From: Sulfomarinibacter sp963733915
GTDB taxonomy: Bacteria; Acidobacteriota; Thermoanaerobaculia; Thermoanaerobaculales; Sulfomarinibacteraceae
Assembly: GCA_963733915.1 (NCBI GenBank)
Contig: CAVTEP010000008.1
Coordinates: 62,001 to 126,000 of the forward strand
Direction of reading: 5' to 3'
DNA: 64,000 nucleotides
The translations under genes and the position numbers were made by a program. The notes below the pieces were generated by a model that saw nothing but the letters and a program-made list of their open reading frames with translations, was not told the origin of the DNA and ran no database searches. Positions 1-8,521 of the stretch are shown piece after piece; position 1 is the first letter of the stretch, and each line of letters begins with the position of its first letter.

Positions 1-250
1 CGCGCTTTACCGAGGAGTCGAAGAGCTGGCCGTCGGTTGTCCATCCGGAGTAGTGGACGGTGACACTGTCCCAGGCATCGGGGTGTTCCGTGCCGGTGCC
101 GGCGCTGAGCACCTTGGAGCAGAGGCCGGTTGCGGTGCAGGCGGCGTCGGCCGGCGGCGCCGCGACATCGGCGGGGGTTGCTGGGTCCTGCGCACTGCCC
201 GAGGCGGCGCACAGCACGGCGAAGGCGACAAACAAGAGTGTGATCTTCAT
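1..250 (-). CDS. FKBP-type peptidyl-prolyl cis-trans isomerase (N-terminal part, cut by window edge)
   Basis: Read on the minus strand from the ATG at 248-250, the frame stays open to the left edge. It begins MKITLLFVAFAVLCAASGSA, a typical signal peptide, followed by an Ala/Pro-rich linker. Near residues 66-82 it has VTVHYSGWTTDGQLFDSS, which matches the first conserved strand and turn of FKBP domains (VxVHYxGxLxDGxxFDSS). These enzymes isomerise Xaa-Pro bonds; the signal peptide puts this one outside the cytoplasm, probably as a periplasmic folding catalyst. Only about 83 residues are visible, so the active-site aromatic residues lie outside the window. Confidence 0.82.
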   Translation of the reverse strand, partial: MKITLLFVAFAVLCAASGSAQDPATPADVAAPPADAACTATGLCSKVLSAGTGTEHPDAWDSVTVHYSGWTTDGQLFDSSVKR

Positions 251-336
251 GGCCGCCACCCTAACCCGATTATGGAAATCTCTCAAGCGGGGAGTACCGG
301 CTGTGTCGGAACGAGGCCGGTTCCGGGAACCGGCAG

Positions 337-736
337 AGGGGAAAAGGGGAAAAGGGGAAAAGGAGAAAAGGAGAAAAGGGGAGGAGGGTGGTCGCTTTTT
401 CGGCTCATCCGAATTTGGGTGAGATCGAGGTTTGAAGTTCCGGTCGGCAGGCGCAGCGTCGGGGACGGCGGCAGACCACAGAGACAGGGTCAGTGAGCAG
501 CGGCCGGGGCAGCGACTGGGGCAGCGAGTAATGGTCGCCGGTCCGTCCGGGCGCTGTCGCTGTCGACTGGCCCTGACGCGGTCTCCAGCCGCAGCCGCGG
601 CCGCCGTCCCTGACCGTCGTTTCAATGGATTCGTGAAGGGGTGGGTGGAAAATCCGAAATCCGAAATCCGAATTCCGAAATTTGCGATGGCTCCTTTTCC
701 CCTTTTCCCCTTTTCCCCTTTCTCCTTTTCCTTTCG
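337..736. repeat. GGGGAAAA / CCCCTTTT inverted word arms enclosing repeat copy A
   Basis: The left arm (about 337-381) is a run of GGGGAAAA-like words degenerating to GGAGAAAA. The right arm (about 692-736) is its reverse complement, CCCCTTTT words degenerating to CTCCTTTT. Together they could form a long hairpin whose loop is repeat copy A at 402-693. No gene is seen between 251 and 811; this intergenic space is filled by the arms and the repeat. Confidence 0.75.
402..693 (+). repeat. Dispersed repeat family 1, copy A (no gene inside)
   Basis: It starts with GGCTCATCCGAATT and ends near GCGATGGCTCC, so the two ends are imperfect inverted copies. Internal landmarks shared with the copies at 23539, 32343 and 58053, in order, are a GCAGCGACTGGGGCAGCG-like tract, a CCTGACGCGGTCTCC block, GGGGTGGGTGGAAAA, and a tandem block of TCCGAAA words at about 650-680. 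No open reading frame in it looks real. It ends about 120 bp upstream of cydA. Confidence 0.8.
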
Positions 737-757
737 AGCGGCGGGCTCAGGTACCAT

Positions 758-776
758 ACCCTCGTACTTCGAGGGT
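758..776 (+). promoter_or_regulatory. Short inverted repeat upstream of cydA
   Basis: A perfect 7-bp stem (ACCCTCG / CGAGGGT) around TACTT lies 36 bp before the cydA start. It could be an operator or a leader hairpin; no known regulator is recognised from the sequence. Confidence 0.4.
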
Positions 777-811
777 GTCCGAAATCCTCACCCGGGGGAA
801 GGTCCACGCTG

Positions 812-2332
812 ATGGATGTCGTCCTGCTGTCGCGTCTCCAGTTCGCCCTGACGATCGGCTTTCACTATATTTTTCCACTACTGACCATCGGCATGAGTGT
901 CGTGATGGTCTACCTGGAGGCCCAGCACCTCCGCACCGGGGACCCGTTGTATGACAGGGCAGCGAGGTTCTGGACCCGCATCTTCGCCCTCAACTTCGCG
1001 ATCGGTGTTGCCACCGGCATCGTCATGGAGTTCCAGTTCGGCACCAATTGGGCCGCCTACTCGCGCTTTGTCGGCGACGTTTTCGGCTCGGCGCTGGCAG
1101 CGGAGGGGATCTTCGCGTTCTTCCTCGAATCTGGTTTTCTCGCCCTGCTCGTCTTTGGTTGGGACCGGGTATCGCCGCGGATGCACGTCTTCGCCACCGT
1201 CATGGTCGCCCTCGGGTCAATCTTCTCGTCGATCTGGATCGTGGTCGCCAACAGCTGGCAGCAGACTCCGGCCGGCTCCCACATCGTGCCGGTGCTGCGC
1301 GACGGCCGGCCCCTGGTCGTCGACGGCCTGCCGGTGCTGCGTGCCGAGATCGTCGATTTCTGGGCGCTGGTCTTCAACCCGTCGACGGTGCAGCGGCTGG
1401 TGCACGTGTGGATCGGCGCCTTCATCCTCGGCACCTTCTTCGTCATGTCGATCTCGGCCTTCTACCTGCTCAAGGGCCGGCACGTGGACTTCGCAAAAAA
1501 ATCCTTCTCGGGAGCCTTGATCTTCGCCACCATCGCCTCGTTGGCGGCGCTCGTTTCCGGTCATTTCCAGGCGGGAACCGTGTATCGCTACCAGCCGGCC
1601 AAGCTGGCAGCCTTCGAGGGCCACTACACGACGGGACCGGCGGACATGAGCATCTTCGGGATCCCCGATGACGCCACCGAAAGCATCCGCTTCAATATCG
1701 CCATCCCTGGGGGGCTCGGCTTCCTCGTCCACGACGACTTCGGCGCGACCGTGATCGGTCTCGATCGCTTCCGCCCGGAGGACCGACCGCCGGTGATCGC
1801 GACCTTTGCCAGCTACCACATCATGATCGGTCTCGGCATGGCCTTCATCGGCCTCACCGTGCTCGCGAGCTTCCTCCACTGGCGCGGGCGGCTGTATGAA
1901 ACGCGGTGGTTGCTGTGGATCTTCGTCTTCGCGGTCATCGGTCCTTTGGCGGCCAACGAGTTCGGGTGGGCAGCGGCCGAGGTCGGGCGCCAGCCGTGGA
2001 TCGTCCATCCACCGGTGGAATGGACCGCCGACGGCGCTCTCGTGGTCGGGCCCTCGGGTTTCGTGGAGTACGACGAAACCCAGGGGCTGCGCACGGCCGA
2101 CGGAGTCAGCGCTTCGGTCTCGGCGCAGCAGGTTCTTGGATCGTTGATCGGGTTCGGGATCATCTACCTCAGCCTGCTCGCGGTGTGGCTCTACGTTCTC
2201 GATTCCAAGATCCGTCACGGACCGGAACCGGTCGACGCGGTCGCGACCGGCGTCGGCGGGGGATTATTGTCCGCGGCAACCAGCCTTGCCGGCCATTCCG
2301 AGTCGCTGACCGGCGCCGGCGACGGTGGCTGA
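812..2332 (+). CDS. cydA: Cytochrome bd ubiquinol oxidase subunit I
   Basis: This 506-residue membrane subunit of the bd-type terminal oxidase oxidises quinol and passes electrons to oxygen through haems b558, b595 and d. The ATG at 812 was chosen because a GGGGGAAGG ribosome site precedes it and the protein then starts MDVVLLSRLQFALTIGFHYI, with the conserved haem-ligand His at residue 18; in-frame starts further upstream fall in the repeat. VHVWIGAF carries the second His, and VGRQPW near residue 391 is the family signature. There is no long Q-loop insertion. The gene is followed after 10 bp by cydB, so the two are co-transcribed. bd oxidases have high oxygen affinity and resist nitric oxide, which fits nnrS elsewhere in the window. 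Confidence 0.96.
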   Translation: MDVVLLSRLQFALTIGFHYIFPLLTIGMSVVMVYLEAQHLRTGDPLYDRAARFWTRIFALNFAIGVATGIVMEFQFGTNWAAYSRFVGDVFGSALAAEGIFAFFLESGFLALLVFGWDRVSPRMHVFATVMVALGSIFSSIWIVVANSWQQTPAGSHIVPVLRDGRPLVVDGLPVLRAEIVDFWALVFNPSTVQRLVHVWIGAFILGTFFVMSISAFYLLKGRHVDFAKKSFSGALIFATIASLAALVSGHFQAGTVYRYQPAKLAAFEGHYTTGPADMSIFGIPDDATESIRFNIAIPGGLGFLVHDDFGATVIGLDRFRPEDRPPVIATFASYHIMIGLGMAFIGLTVLASFLHWRGRLYETRWLLWIFVFAVIGPLAANEFGWAAAEVGRQPWIVHPPVEWTADGALVVGPSGFVEYDETQGLRTADGVSASVSAQQVLGSLIGFGIIYLSLLAVWLYVLDSKIRHGPEPVDAVATGVGGGLLSAATSLAGHSESLTGAGDGG

Positions 2333-2342
2333 GGGGGCGATC

Positions 2343-3371
2343 ATGGATTGGCCGACTCTGTGCGTGATCTGGTTCGGGATCGAGGGCGCCCTGCTCATCG
2401 GCTACGCCATACTCGACGGCTTCGACCTCGGGGTCGGAATCCTCCACCCCTTCGTACCGGCGGATGACCGCGAGCGTCGGATCGCCATGAACTCCATCGG
2501 CCCGCTGTGGGACGGCAACGAGGTCTGGCTGGTGACCTTTGGCGGCGCCCTCTTCGCCGCCTTCCCGGAGGCCTATGCGACCGCGTTCTCGGGTTTCTAC
2601 ACCGCCTTCATGCTGCTGCTGGCCGCGCTCATTTTCCGCGCCGTGTCGATGGAGTTCCGGTCCAAGGTGGCGCACCCGGGGTGGCGGCGCTTCTGGGATT
2701 GGAGCTTTTTTGCCGGTTCGGCGACGGCGACGCTGTTGTTCGGGGTCGCGGTCGGCAACGCCATGCTCGGTATGCCGCTCGATCAGGCCGGCAACTTCAC
2801 CGGCGGTCTCCTCGACCAGCTCAACGTGTACACAATCCTCGTCGGGCTGATGACGGTCGCCCTCTTCGCCATGCACGGCGGCCTCTTCCTCTATCTCAAG
2901 ACCGAGGGAGAATTCCAGTCCAGGCTCCGCGACTGGATGTGGCGCAGCTGGGGCCTCTTTCTGGTCCTCTACATGCTGACCACGATCTATTCGCTGGCGT
3001 TGGTACCGCGCGCCAGCGCCAACTTCGAGCACTGGCCCTGGACGGCCGTGGTCGTGGTGGTCAACGTGCTCGCGGTCGCCAACATCCCCCGCTGTCTGCA
3101 CTGGGACCGGCCGGGTCAGGCCTTTGCATCGAGTGCGGTGGTGATCGCCACCCTGGTCATGCTCTTCGGGCTGGCCCTCTTCCCGAACCTGGTGACGGCG
3201 AGCAACGATCCGGACAACTCGGTGACGATCTTCACCGCCGCCTCGAGCCCGAAGACCCTGAGCATCATGCTCGTCTTCGCCCTCGTCGGGATGCCCTTCG
3301 TGCTCGCATACACCGGAATCATCTACTGGACCTTCCGCGGCAAGGTGCGGCTCGACGACCACAGCTACTGA
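2343..3371 (+). CDS. cydB: Cytochrome bd ubiquinol oxidase subunit II
   Basis: This 342-residue polytopic partner of CydA begins MDWPTLCVIWFGIEGALLIG and has the conserved LDGFDLGVG segment near residue 31 and GPLWDGNEVWL near residue 56. The ATG at 2343 follows a GAGGGGG ribosome site. A GTG at 2325 overlaps the end of cydA but has weaker support. CydB completes the heterodimer in the cytoplasmic membrane. No cydX-like micro-ORF and no cydDC exporter is seen beside the pair. Confidence 0.96.
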   Translation: MDWPTLCVIWFGIEGALLIGYAILDGFDLGVGILHPFVPADDRERRIAMNSIGPLWDGNEVWLVTFGGALFAAFPEAYATAFSGFYTAFMLLLAALIFRAVSMEFRSKVAHPGWRRFWDWSFFAGSATATLLFGVAVGNAMLGMPLDQAGNFTGGLLDQLNVYTILVGLMTVALFAMHGGLFLYLKTEGEFQSRLRDWMWRSWGLFLVLYMLTTIYSLALVPRASANFEHWPWTAVVVVVNVLAVANIPRCLHWDRPGQAFASSAVVIATLVMLFGLALFPNLVTASNDPDNSVTIFTAASSPKTLSIMLVFALVGMPFVLAYTGIIYWTFRGKVRLDDHSY

Positions 3372-3438
3372 CGTACTCTCCAGCCGTCGACAATGCTGCT
3401 ACAGTTGAGGGGAGAATACCGGACGACGCGAGGCGCCC

Positions 3439-4296
3439 ATGAAATGCGACGTGAATTCAGAGATCGGGTTTTGGGTTGTCGTGACAATCCTGTTGGCGAT
3501 GGTGCTGGCGGGCTGCGGACCGACGACCCTCGATACCTCCAGCGTCGACAAGCTCGAGGGTTCGCTCAACGTGTTGCGCGAGAAAATGGAGATCGAGGAA
3601 CGCGCCCGCCTCGACGAGGCCCTCCAGTACCTGGTAGGGGATGCGGCGCTGCTCGGTGACGAGGAAAACCCGCCGCACCCGGAGTTGGTGCTGGCCCTTT
3701 ATCAGCCGCTCAAGGGGATGACCGCCGATGGCATCATCGCCGACGCCCGCCGGCGTCGACTCGCCGAGGTGCAGTCCGCGGTGGCCGAGCTCGAGGAGGG
3801 CAGGATCGGCTCCGAGCAAGCGCGCGAGAAACTCAGGGAGTTCAAGCTCGAAAAGAGCCGGGTCTACAAGCGAAACCGCAACTTCCTGGAGTGGCCGGTC
3901 ATCGAGTTCAAGGCCGAGAACAACACCGACCAGGTGATCTGGCTGATCCACTTCCGCGCCGGCCTGCTGCGGCCGGGCTACGACGAGCCGTGGCTGATCG
4001 AGGAATTCGATCAGCTGGTGCTCAACGGCCTCGCGCCCGGGGAGCGCGATTTGTGGCGCGTCGAACCGACGCAGCAGGAGTGGGTGACCCTGATCGATCC
4101 CCACCCCGACTTCAAGTTCACCCTCGAGGTCATGCGCCTCGAGGGCCTCGGCGACACGGTCATCGCCGCCACCACCTGGGGAGACATCGAGGAGACCCGT
4201 CTCGGTCTGTACTCGAAAACCCTGGAGAAGATCCGGACGACGGACAGTCTCGCCCTCGACATGCCGCCGCGAGGGAACGCTGACTCGCCGAGCTAA
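3439..4296 (+). CDS. Predicted lipoprotein, DUF6694-like
   Basis: This 285-residue protein has an N-terminal hydrophobic stretch ending in the lipobox LAGC, with Cys26 as the predicted lipidated residue. The mature start (TLDTSSVDKLEGSLNVL) resembles small DUF6694-type lipoproteins, which open with a similar D-S-S...SL pattern; that family call is tentative. A charged, probably helical middle (residues about 95-140) is followed by a beta-rich domain, and the C-terminal part has no recognised motif. It stands alone between cydB and the kef genes on the same strand. The function is unknown; the location is most likely the envelope. Confidence 0.7.
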   Translation: MKCDVNSEIGFWVVVTILLAMVLAGCGPTTLDTSSVDKLEGSLNVLREKMEIEERARLDEALQYLVGDAALLGDEENPPHPELVLALYQPLKGMTADGIIADARRRRLAEVQSAVAELEEGRIGSEQAREKLREFKLEKSRVYKRNRNFLEWPVIEFKAENNTDQVIWLIHFRAGLLRPGYDEPWLIEEFDQLVLNGLAPGERDLWRVEPTQQEWVTLIDPHPDFKFTLEVMRLEGLGDTVIAATTWGDIEETRLGLYSKTLEKIRTTDSLALDMPPRGNADSPS

Positions 4297-4568
4297 GCGC
4301 AGCGTCGGAATCGAGGGCTTTCCTCAGCGTCAAAGGCAGAACGAACGCCGACACGCACGGGGCTGCGACCTGCGCAAACGACTGACGGAGGTCAACCGGG
4401 GTGTAGTCGGACGCCTCATACGGGAGGTTGCGTCGTTGGGGTAGGGGATCCGATGCCGAGCTCCCGGTCAAACCGACTCCCCGCCGTAGATACCCTCTTC
4501 ATGCCACGCCCGGTCCCAGCTGTCTTGGAATCGCCGTCGATGCTCTCTGGTTGAGCAAGGCAGTGGTC
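4297..4568. other. Intergenic stretch without a recognised gene
   Basis: No convincing reading frame, repeat or structured RNA was recognised here. The segment probably holds the promoter of the kefF-kefC pair, but no clear -35/-10 pair was found. Confidence 0.4.
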
Positions 4569-5180
4569 ATGGCGATCAGTCATCCGATTCTCGTACTTTT
4601 TGCTCACCCCGCGATCCGGAGATCGCGGGTCAACCGCCGTCTGCTCGAGGCAATACGCGATCTCGACGGTGTGACGGTCAACGACCTCTATGAGGCCTAC
4701 CCGGACCTCGACATCGATATTGCACGGGAGCAGGAACTGCTCGTTGAGCACGACGTCGTCGTCTTCCAACACCCTTTCTACTGGTACTCGACGCCGGCCA
4801 TCCTCAAGGAGTGGCAGGATCTCGTGCTCGAACACGGGTGGGCCTATGGTCACGATGGTCACGCATTGGAGGGCAAAACCATGCTCAACGCGATGACGAC
4901 CGGTGGCGGAGAGGCGACATACTCCGAAGCCGGCTACAACCGCTTTACGGTCCAACAGCTGTTGGCGCCGATCGAGCAGACTGCCCGCCTGTGCGGGATG
5001 CGGTATCTGCCGCCATTCGTGGTGCACGGAACCCACAGCCTGACGGATGCAGAGGTCGAGCGCGCGGCGGTCGACTACCGCCGCGTGCTCGTCGCCCTGG
5101 GGAAAGGGAAGCTGGATGCCGACGCGGCCGGCCGCCTCCCGCGGGTCAACGCAGATCTTGACTCGCTGATCGGGGACTGA
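4569..5180 (+). CDS. kefF: NAD(P)H quinone oxidoreductase, KefF-like ancillary protein
   Basis: This 203-residue flavodoxin-fold protein starts MAISHPILVLFAHPAIRRS, which matches the N-terminal flavin-binding strand of the KefF/MdaB/YwrO group. HPFYWYSTPAILKEW near residue 60 and the glycine-rich TTGGG segment are family hallmarks. In enteric bacteria KefF binds and activates the KefC potassium efflux antiporter and also reduces quinones. Here the kefC-like gene begins 4 bp downstream, which strongly supports the KefF role over a stand-alone oxidoreductase. The ATG at 4569 begins the conserved strand; the longer upstream frame has no family features. Confidence 0.85.
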   Translation: MAISHPILVLFAHPAIRRSRVNRRLLEAIRDLDGVTVNDLYEAYPDLDIDIAREQELLVEHDVVVFQHPFYWYSTPAILKEWQDLVLEHGWAYGHDGHALEGKTMLNAMTTGGGEATYSEAGYNRFTVQQLLAPIEQTARLCGMRYLPPFVVHGTHSLTDAEVERAAVDYRRVLVALGKGKLDADAAGRLPRVNADLDSLIGD

Positions 5181-5184
5181 GCGA

Positions 5185-7107
5185 ATGTACGGCGAAGGGT
5201 TCTTCGTTCAGGCGCTGATTTATCTCTCGGCAGCGGTGGTGTCGGTGCCGATCGCAAAACGGCTCGGTCTCGGCTCGGTCCTCGGGTATCTGATCGCCGG
5301 CATCATCATCGGTCCGTTCGGGATCGGCCTGGTGGGCAAGGAGGGTCAGGACGTCCTCCACTTCGCCGAGTTCGGCGTCGTGATGATGCTCTTCCTGATC
5401 GGGCTCGAGCTGCAGCCGTCGCTGCTGTGGCGTCTGCGGAGCTCGATCCTGGGTCTGGGAGGTCTCCAGGTCGGCGCGACTGCGGCAGTGGTTGCCGGCA
5501 TCGCGGTTGCCGCCGGCCTCGACTGGCGCAGTGCGGTCGCGGTCGGTCTGATCCTCTCGCTGTCGTCGACCGCCATCGTATTGCAGACACTCCAAGAGAA
5601 GGGCCTCATGAAGACGGGCGGCGGCCGCAGCGCCTTTTCGGTGCTGCTCTTCCAGGACCTCGCCGTCATACCGATGCTGGCGATTCTGCCGTTGCTGGCC
5701 CGGCCCGGTGCGCACTCCGCGCTCGTCGAGGGGCATGCCGCCACAACCTGGGTTGAAGGTCTTCCGGGTTGGGCGGCGGCGCTGGTCGTGGCGGCGGCGA
5801 TCGGCTCGATCGTGGTCGGTGGCCGGCTCCTGGTTCGGCCGGTGTTCCGATTCATTGCGCGCGCCCACATTCCGGAGATATTCACCGCCGCGGCGCTGCT
5901 GCTGGTGATCGGCATCGCCCTGCTGATGACCAGGGTTGGACTGAGCCCGGCGCTCGGTTCGTTCCTGGCCGGCGTCGTGCTCGCGACCAGCGAATACCGC
6001 CACGAACTCGAGGGTGACATTGCACCGTTCAAAGGGCTCTTGTTGGGTCTCTTCTTCATCGCCGTGGGAGCGTCCATCGACTTTGCCAAGATCGTCGCGC
6101 AGCCGTTCTTGATCGGCGGTCTGGTGGTGGGGCTGATCATCGTCAAGTTCCTCATTCTGCTGGTTCTCGGCAGGGCCTTCCGCCTCGGCCGAGACCAGAA
6201 CATCCTCTTCTCATTCGCTCTGGCCCAGGCCGGGGAGTTCGCCTTCGTTTTATTTTCGTTCGCCACCCAACAGGGTGTCCTCGCGCTGGGCGTGACGACA
6301 CCGCTGGTGGCGGTGGTCGCGTTGACGATGGCGATCACTCCACTATTGATGCTGATCAACGAGCGGTTGGTCCAGCCGAGGTTCGGGACCCGCGAGACGG
6401 TCGAGCGGGAGCCCGACGAGATCGATGAGGTGAACCCGGTCATCATCGCAGGCTATGGACGTGTGGGGACCATCATCGGCCGGATGCTGCGGGCCAACGG
6501 CATTGGTGTGACCGTCCTGGAGATCGATTCCGACCACGTCGAGCTGCTCCGCAAATTCGGTCAAAAGGTGTTCTACGGCGACGCCTCGAGGCTCGACCTG
6601 TTGCGCGCCGCCGGCGCCCAATCGGCGCGGGTGCTGGTGGTCGCACTCGACGACCCCGATCGTATCCTCGGCCTGGTAGAAACCGCGCGAAAGCACTTTC
6701 CTCACTTGAAGATACTCAGTCGTGCGATCGGCCGCACCCACGCCTACGAGCTGCTGGAGGCGGGTCTCGACACCGTCTATCGCGAGACCCTCGATACCTC
6801 GTTGCGGATAGGTTCTGATGTCATGCGTGAGCTTGGCATGCCGGGTTTCGAGGCGTTGCGCCGCTCCCGGCGGTTTCGTGTACACGACGAGCGGGCGCTG
6901 CGCGAGCTGAGCGGGAAACGGGGGGACCACACGACCTACATCCACCTCGTGAGGCAGCAGAGCGAGGAGCTCGAGCGCGTCCTCGGCGCCGACGTCAGCG
7001 ATCTGTGGTCTGATGTCGACGCCGCGTGGGACACCGAAGGGCTGCGACGCGAGCAGGCGCAGACATCCGACCCATCTCCCGGTCCGGGAGCAACGGAGGC
7101 ATCATGA
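5185..7107 (+). CDS. kefC: Glutathione-regulated-type potassium/proton antiporter (CPA2 family with RCK domain)
   Basis: This 640-residue CPA2 antiporter has about twelve membrane segments in residues 1-390, with the conserved LGYLIAGIIIGP, FLIGLELQP and VLLFQDLAVIP segments. A TrkA-N (RCK) NAD-binding domain follows from about residue 412, with the Rossmann signature IIAGYGRVG. In characterised relatives potassium efflux is gated through this domain by glutathione adducts and by KefF. The adjacent kefF-like gene supports the same arrangement. The acidic C-terminal tail (about residues 560-640) is less conserved. The stop overlaps the next gene's start by 4 bp (ATGA), implying translational coupling. 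Confidence 0.92.
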   Translation: MYGEGFFVQALIYLSAAVVSVPIAKRLGLGSVLGYLIAGIIIGPFGIGLVGKEGQDVLHFAEFGVVMMLFLIGLELQPSLLWRLRSSILGLGGLQVGATAAVVAGIAVAAGLDWRSAVAVGLILSLSSTAIVLQTLQEKGLMKTGGGRSAFSVLLFQDLAVIPMLAILPLLARPGAHSALVEGHAATTWVEGLPGWAAALVVAAAIGSIVVGGRLLVRPVFRFIARAHIPEIFTAAALLLVIGIALLMTRVGLSPALGSFLAGVVLATSEYRHELEGDIAPFKGLLLGLFFIAVGASIDFAKIVAQPFLIGGLVVGLIIVKFLILLVLGRAFRLGRDQNILFSFALAQAGEFAFVLFSFATQQGVLALGVTTPLVAVVALTMAITPLLMLINERLVQPRFGTRETVEREPDEIDEVNPVIIAGYGRVGTIIGRMLRANGIGVTVLEIDSDHVELLRKFGQKVFYGDASRLDLLRAAGAQSARVLVVALDDPDRILGLVETARKHFPHLKILSRAIGRTHAYELLEAGLDTVYRETLDTSLRIGSDVMRELGMPGFEALRRSRRFRVHDERALRELSGKRGDHTTYIHLVRQQSEELERVLGADVSDLWSDVDAAWDTEGLRREQAQTSDPSPGPGATEAS

Positions 7108-7538
7108 ACGTCCGCCATCTGGATCACATCAACATGACCGTCAGCGATTTCGACCAGACCGTGAGCTGGTACGGTCGCGTGTTCGGCTTCGAGCTGGTGG
7201 AGGAGAGGATCACCGATGCCGTGCGCTGGGGCGTCATCCGCGCCGGCGAGGCGATGCTGTGCATCTACGAACATCCGCAGCTCGAGCGTCTCGATCGTTT
7301 CGAGCTCAGCAGCCGCGGATTGCACGGCGTGGCGCATTTCGGGCTGCGAATTACCGATGCCGATGCGTGGCTCGAGACGATTGAACGGGAGAAGATCCAC
7401 GTCCTCTACGACGGCGAAATCGAGTGGCCGCACTCGCGGAGCTGGTATATCAAGGACCCGACCGGCTACGAGATCGAGGTCGTGCTGTGGACCGAGGACG
7501 TGGTGGCCTTCGATCCCCTCAGCTCGACCAAGAAATGA
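7104..7538 (+). CDS. VOC-family (glyoxalase/dioxygenase fold) protein
   Basis: This 144-residue protein with two beta-alpha-beta-beta-beta modules starts MNVRHLDHINMTVSDFDQTV, where His8 is the usual first metal ligand. The C-terminal half has FGLRITD and a DPTGYEIEVV segment with the conserved Glu. The family includes glyoxalase I, extradiol dioxygenases and thiol transferases, and the substrate cannot be told from sequence. A GGAGG site precedes the ATG, which overlaps the kefC stop. Coupling to a glutathione-gated efflux system makes an electrophile- or methylglyoxal-detoxifying role attractive, but that is inference. Confidence 0.85.
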   Translation: MNVRHLDHINMTVSDFDQTVSWYGRVFGFELVEERITDAVRWGVIRAGEAMLCIYEHPQLERLDRFELSSRGLHGVAHFGLRITDADAWLETIEREKIHVLYDGEIEWPHSRSWYIKDPTGYEIEVVLWTEDVVAFDPLSSTKK

Positions 7539-7601
7539 CGAGGTTGTGATGGTCGATCCGAATCTCCTGCCGCCGAACGCGCGGCAACCTGGGGCTCGCT
7601 G

Positions 7602-7769
7602 ATGCGGCAGCTGCTGTCGGTCGCCATCGGATTGATGTCGTTGCTGCTCGCCGTCCTGGCGCCGCGCACGCCGGCGCTCAGCGGGCTGGTGTTCTTCCTG
7701 ATGGGGCCGGTGCAGGCCTGGAATGGGATGCGCACCGGGAAAGCGATCGCGCAAGCCGCCGCGAGCTGA
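7602..7769 (+). CDS. Small predicted membrane protein (55 residues)
   Basis: The frame encodes two hydrophobic segments (about residues 2-21 and 25-42) around a short polar turn, ending in an Ala-rich tail. The start overlaps the stop of a 17-codon micro-frame (7549-7602, preceded by a GAGG site) in a TGATG arrangement, so the micro-frame may couple translation from the VOC gene. No family is recognised. It is convergent with the next gene and ends 7 bp from it. Confidence 0.5.
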   Translation: MRQLLSVAIGLMSLLLAVLAPRTPALSGLVFFLMGPVQAWNGMRTGKAIAQAAAS

Positions 7770-7776
7770 CCAGCGT

Positions 7777-8337
7777 CTATTGCGGCCAGAGCCAGCCGAA
7801 GCAACCGGCCGTCAGCAGACCGTAGACCAGACCGTCGAAGACGTGCTTGAGGTTCATGCTCCACGGTTTCATCTTCCAGATGCCGTCCGAGAAATAGGCA
7901 AATGAATAGGCCATGAAGCTGGCGCAACCGACGACCCTGAAGACCTGCAGGTAGTGGGTCCCGGGCGCCAGGGTGCGGCTCGCGAGGTAGCCCGCAAAGA
8001 CGCCGACCACGAGGCTGTAGATGAACCAGAGGACCAATGCACTTCCCATCGCCGGCGGACCGCTCGGGACCACGTTGACCGTGCCGCAGGGACCCTTTTT
8101 GTACTTCTCCTGCATTTCGGGAGTGCCCATCTCCTTCATGGTTGCGGCACGTGGGAAGGCGTAGAAGCCGGGGCCGACCTTGGCGTTGCGCAGTGCCCCG
8201 AGCACGGCGTCTTCGTCCGGCAGCTGCCGGTACTCCGAATTGTGGTACTTGAAGACCATGTGGATGACCGAGCTCGCGATGAAGACCGCCACCGCCGAGA
8301 GCACGATCGGGAGCCAGAGAGCTGTCAAGGACACCAT
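7777..8337 (-). CDS. Uncharacterised four-helix membrane protein
   Basis: This 186-residue protein has a hydrophobic N-terminal helix (residues about 8-28), a soluble loop with a KYHNSEYRQLPDE motif, then three further membrane helices to the C-terminus. It starts MVSLTALWLPIVLSAVAVFI. The start is preceded by GGAGGTTCCAC, and the longer frame lacks a ribosome site. Similar proteins of unknown function are familiar from Acidobacteriota and other soil bacteria. No catalytic motif is visible and its neighbours do not suggest a pathway. Confidence 0.75.
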   Translation of the reverse strand: MVSLTALWLPIVLSAVAVFIASSVIHMVFKYHNSEYRQLPDEDAVLGALRNAKVGPGFYAFPRAATMKEMGTPEMQEKYKKGPCGTVNVVPSGPPAMGSALVLWFIYSLVVGVFAGYLASRTLAPGTHYLQVFRVVGCASFMAYSFAYFSDGIWKMKPWSMNLKHVFDGLVYGLLTAGCFGWLWPQ

Positions 8338-8521
8338 GTGGAACCTCCGTCTCAATGTTTTGTGACTCTGTCTCGATTTCTGAACGAAGGATATAGCACC
8401 TTCGGGTAGGGAAGTCCAATCTCGCCGAGCTGATTCACGAATTCCGGATGGGAACCGGAAATATCCGAGTTCAGGCTAGAATGGCGGCCGGGGCGCGGGA
8501 GAAATCGCAGGAGGAGGAGAT

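Noticed and set aside
640..690. The TCCGAAA tandem block (also at 24325, 32378 and 58089) as a CRISPR array
   Set aside because: The words are 7 bp, directly adjacent, with no unique spacers and no cas genes; they are simple tandem repeats within repeat family 1.
1217..2218. Long minus-strand frames under cydA, and similar long frames opposite most genes
   Set aside because: They are side effects of high GC codon use: no ribosome sites, no family motifs, Arg/His/Gln-rich composition, and they lie opposite firmly identified genes.
4160..4471. A minus-strand gene in the gap before kefF
   Set aside because: The frame overlaps the end of the lipoprotein gene, lacks a ribosome site and shows no domain; composition looks non-coding.
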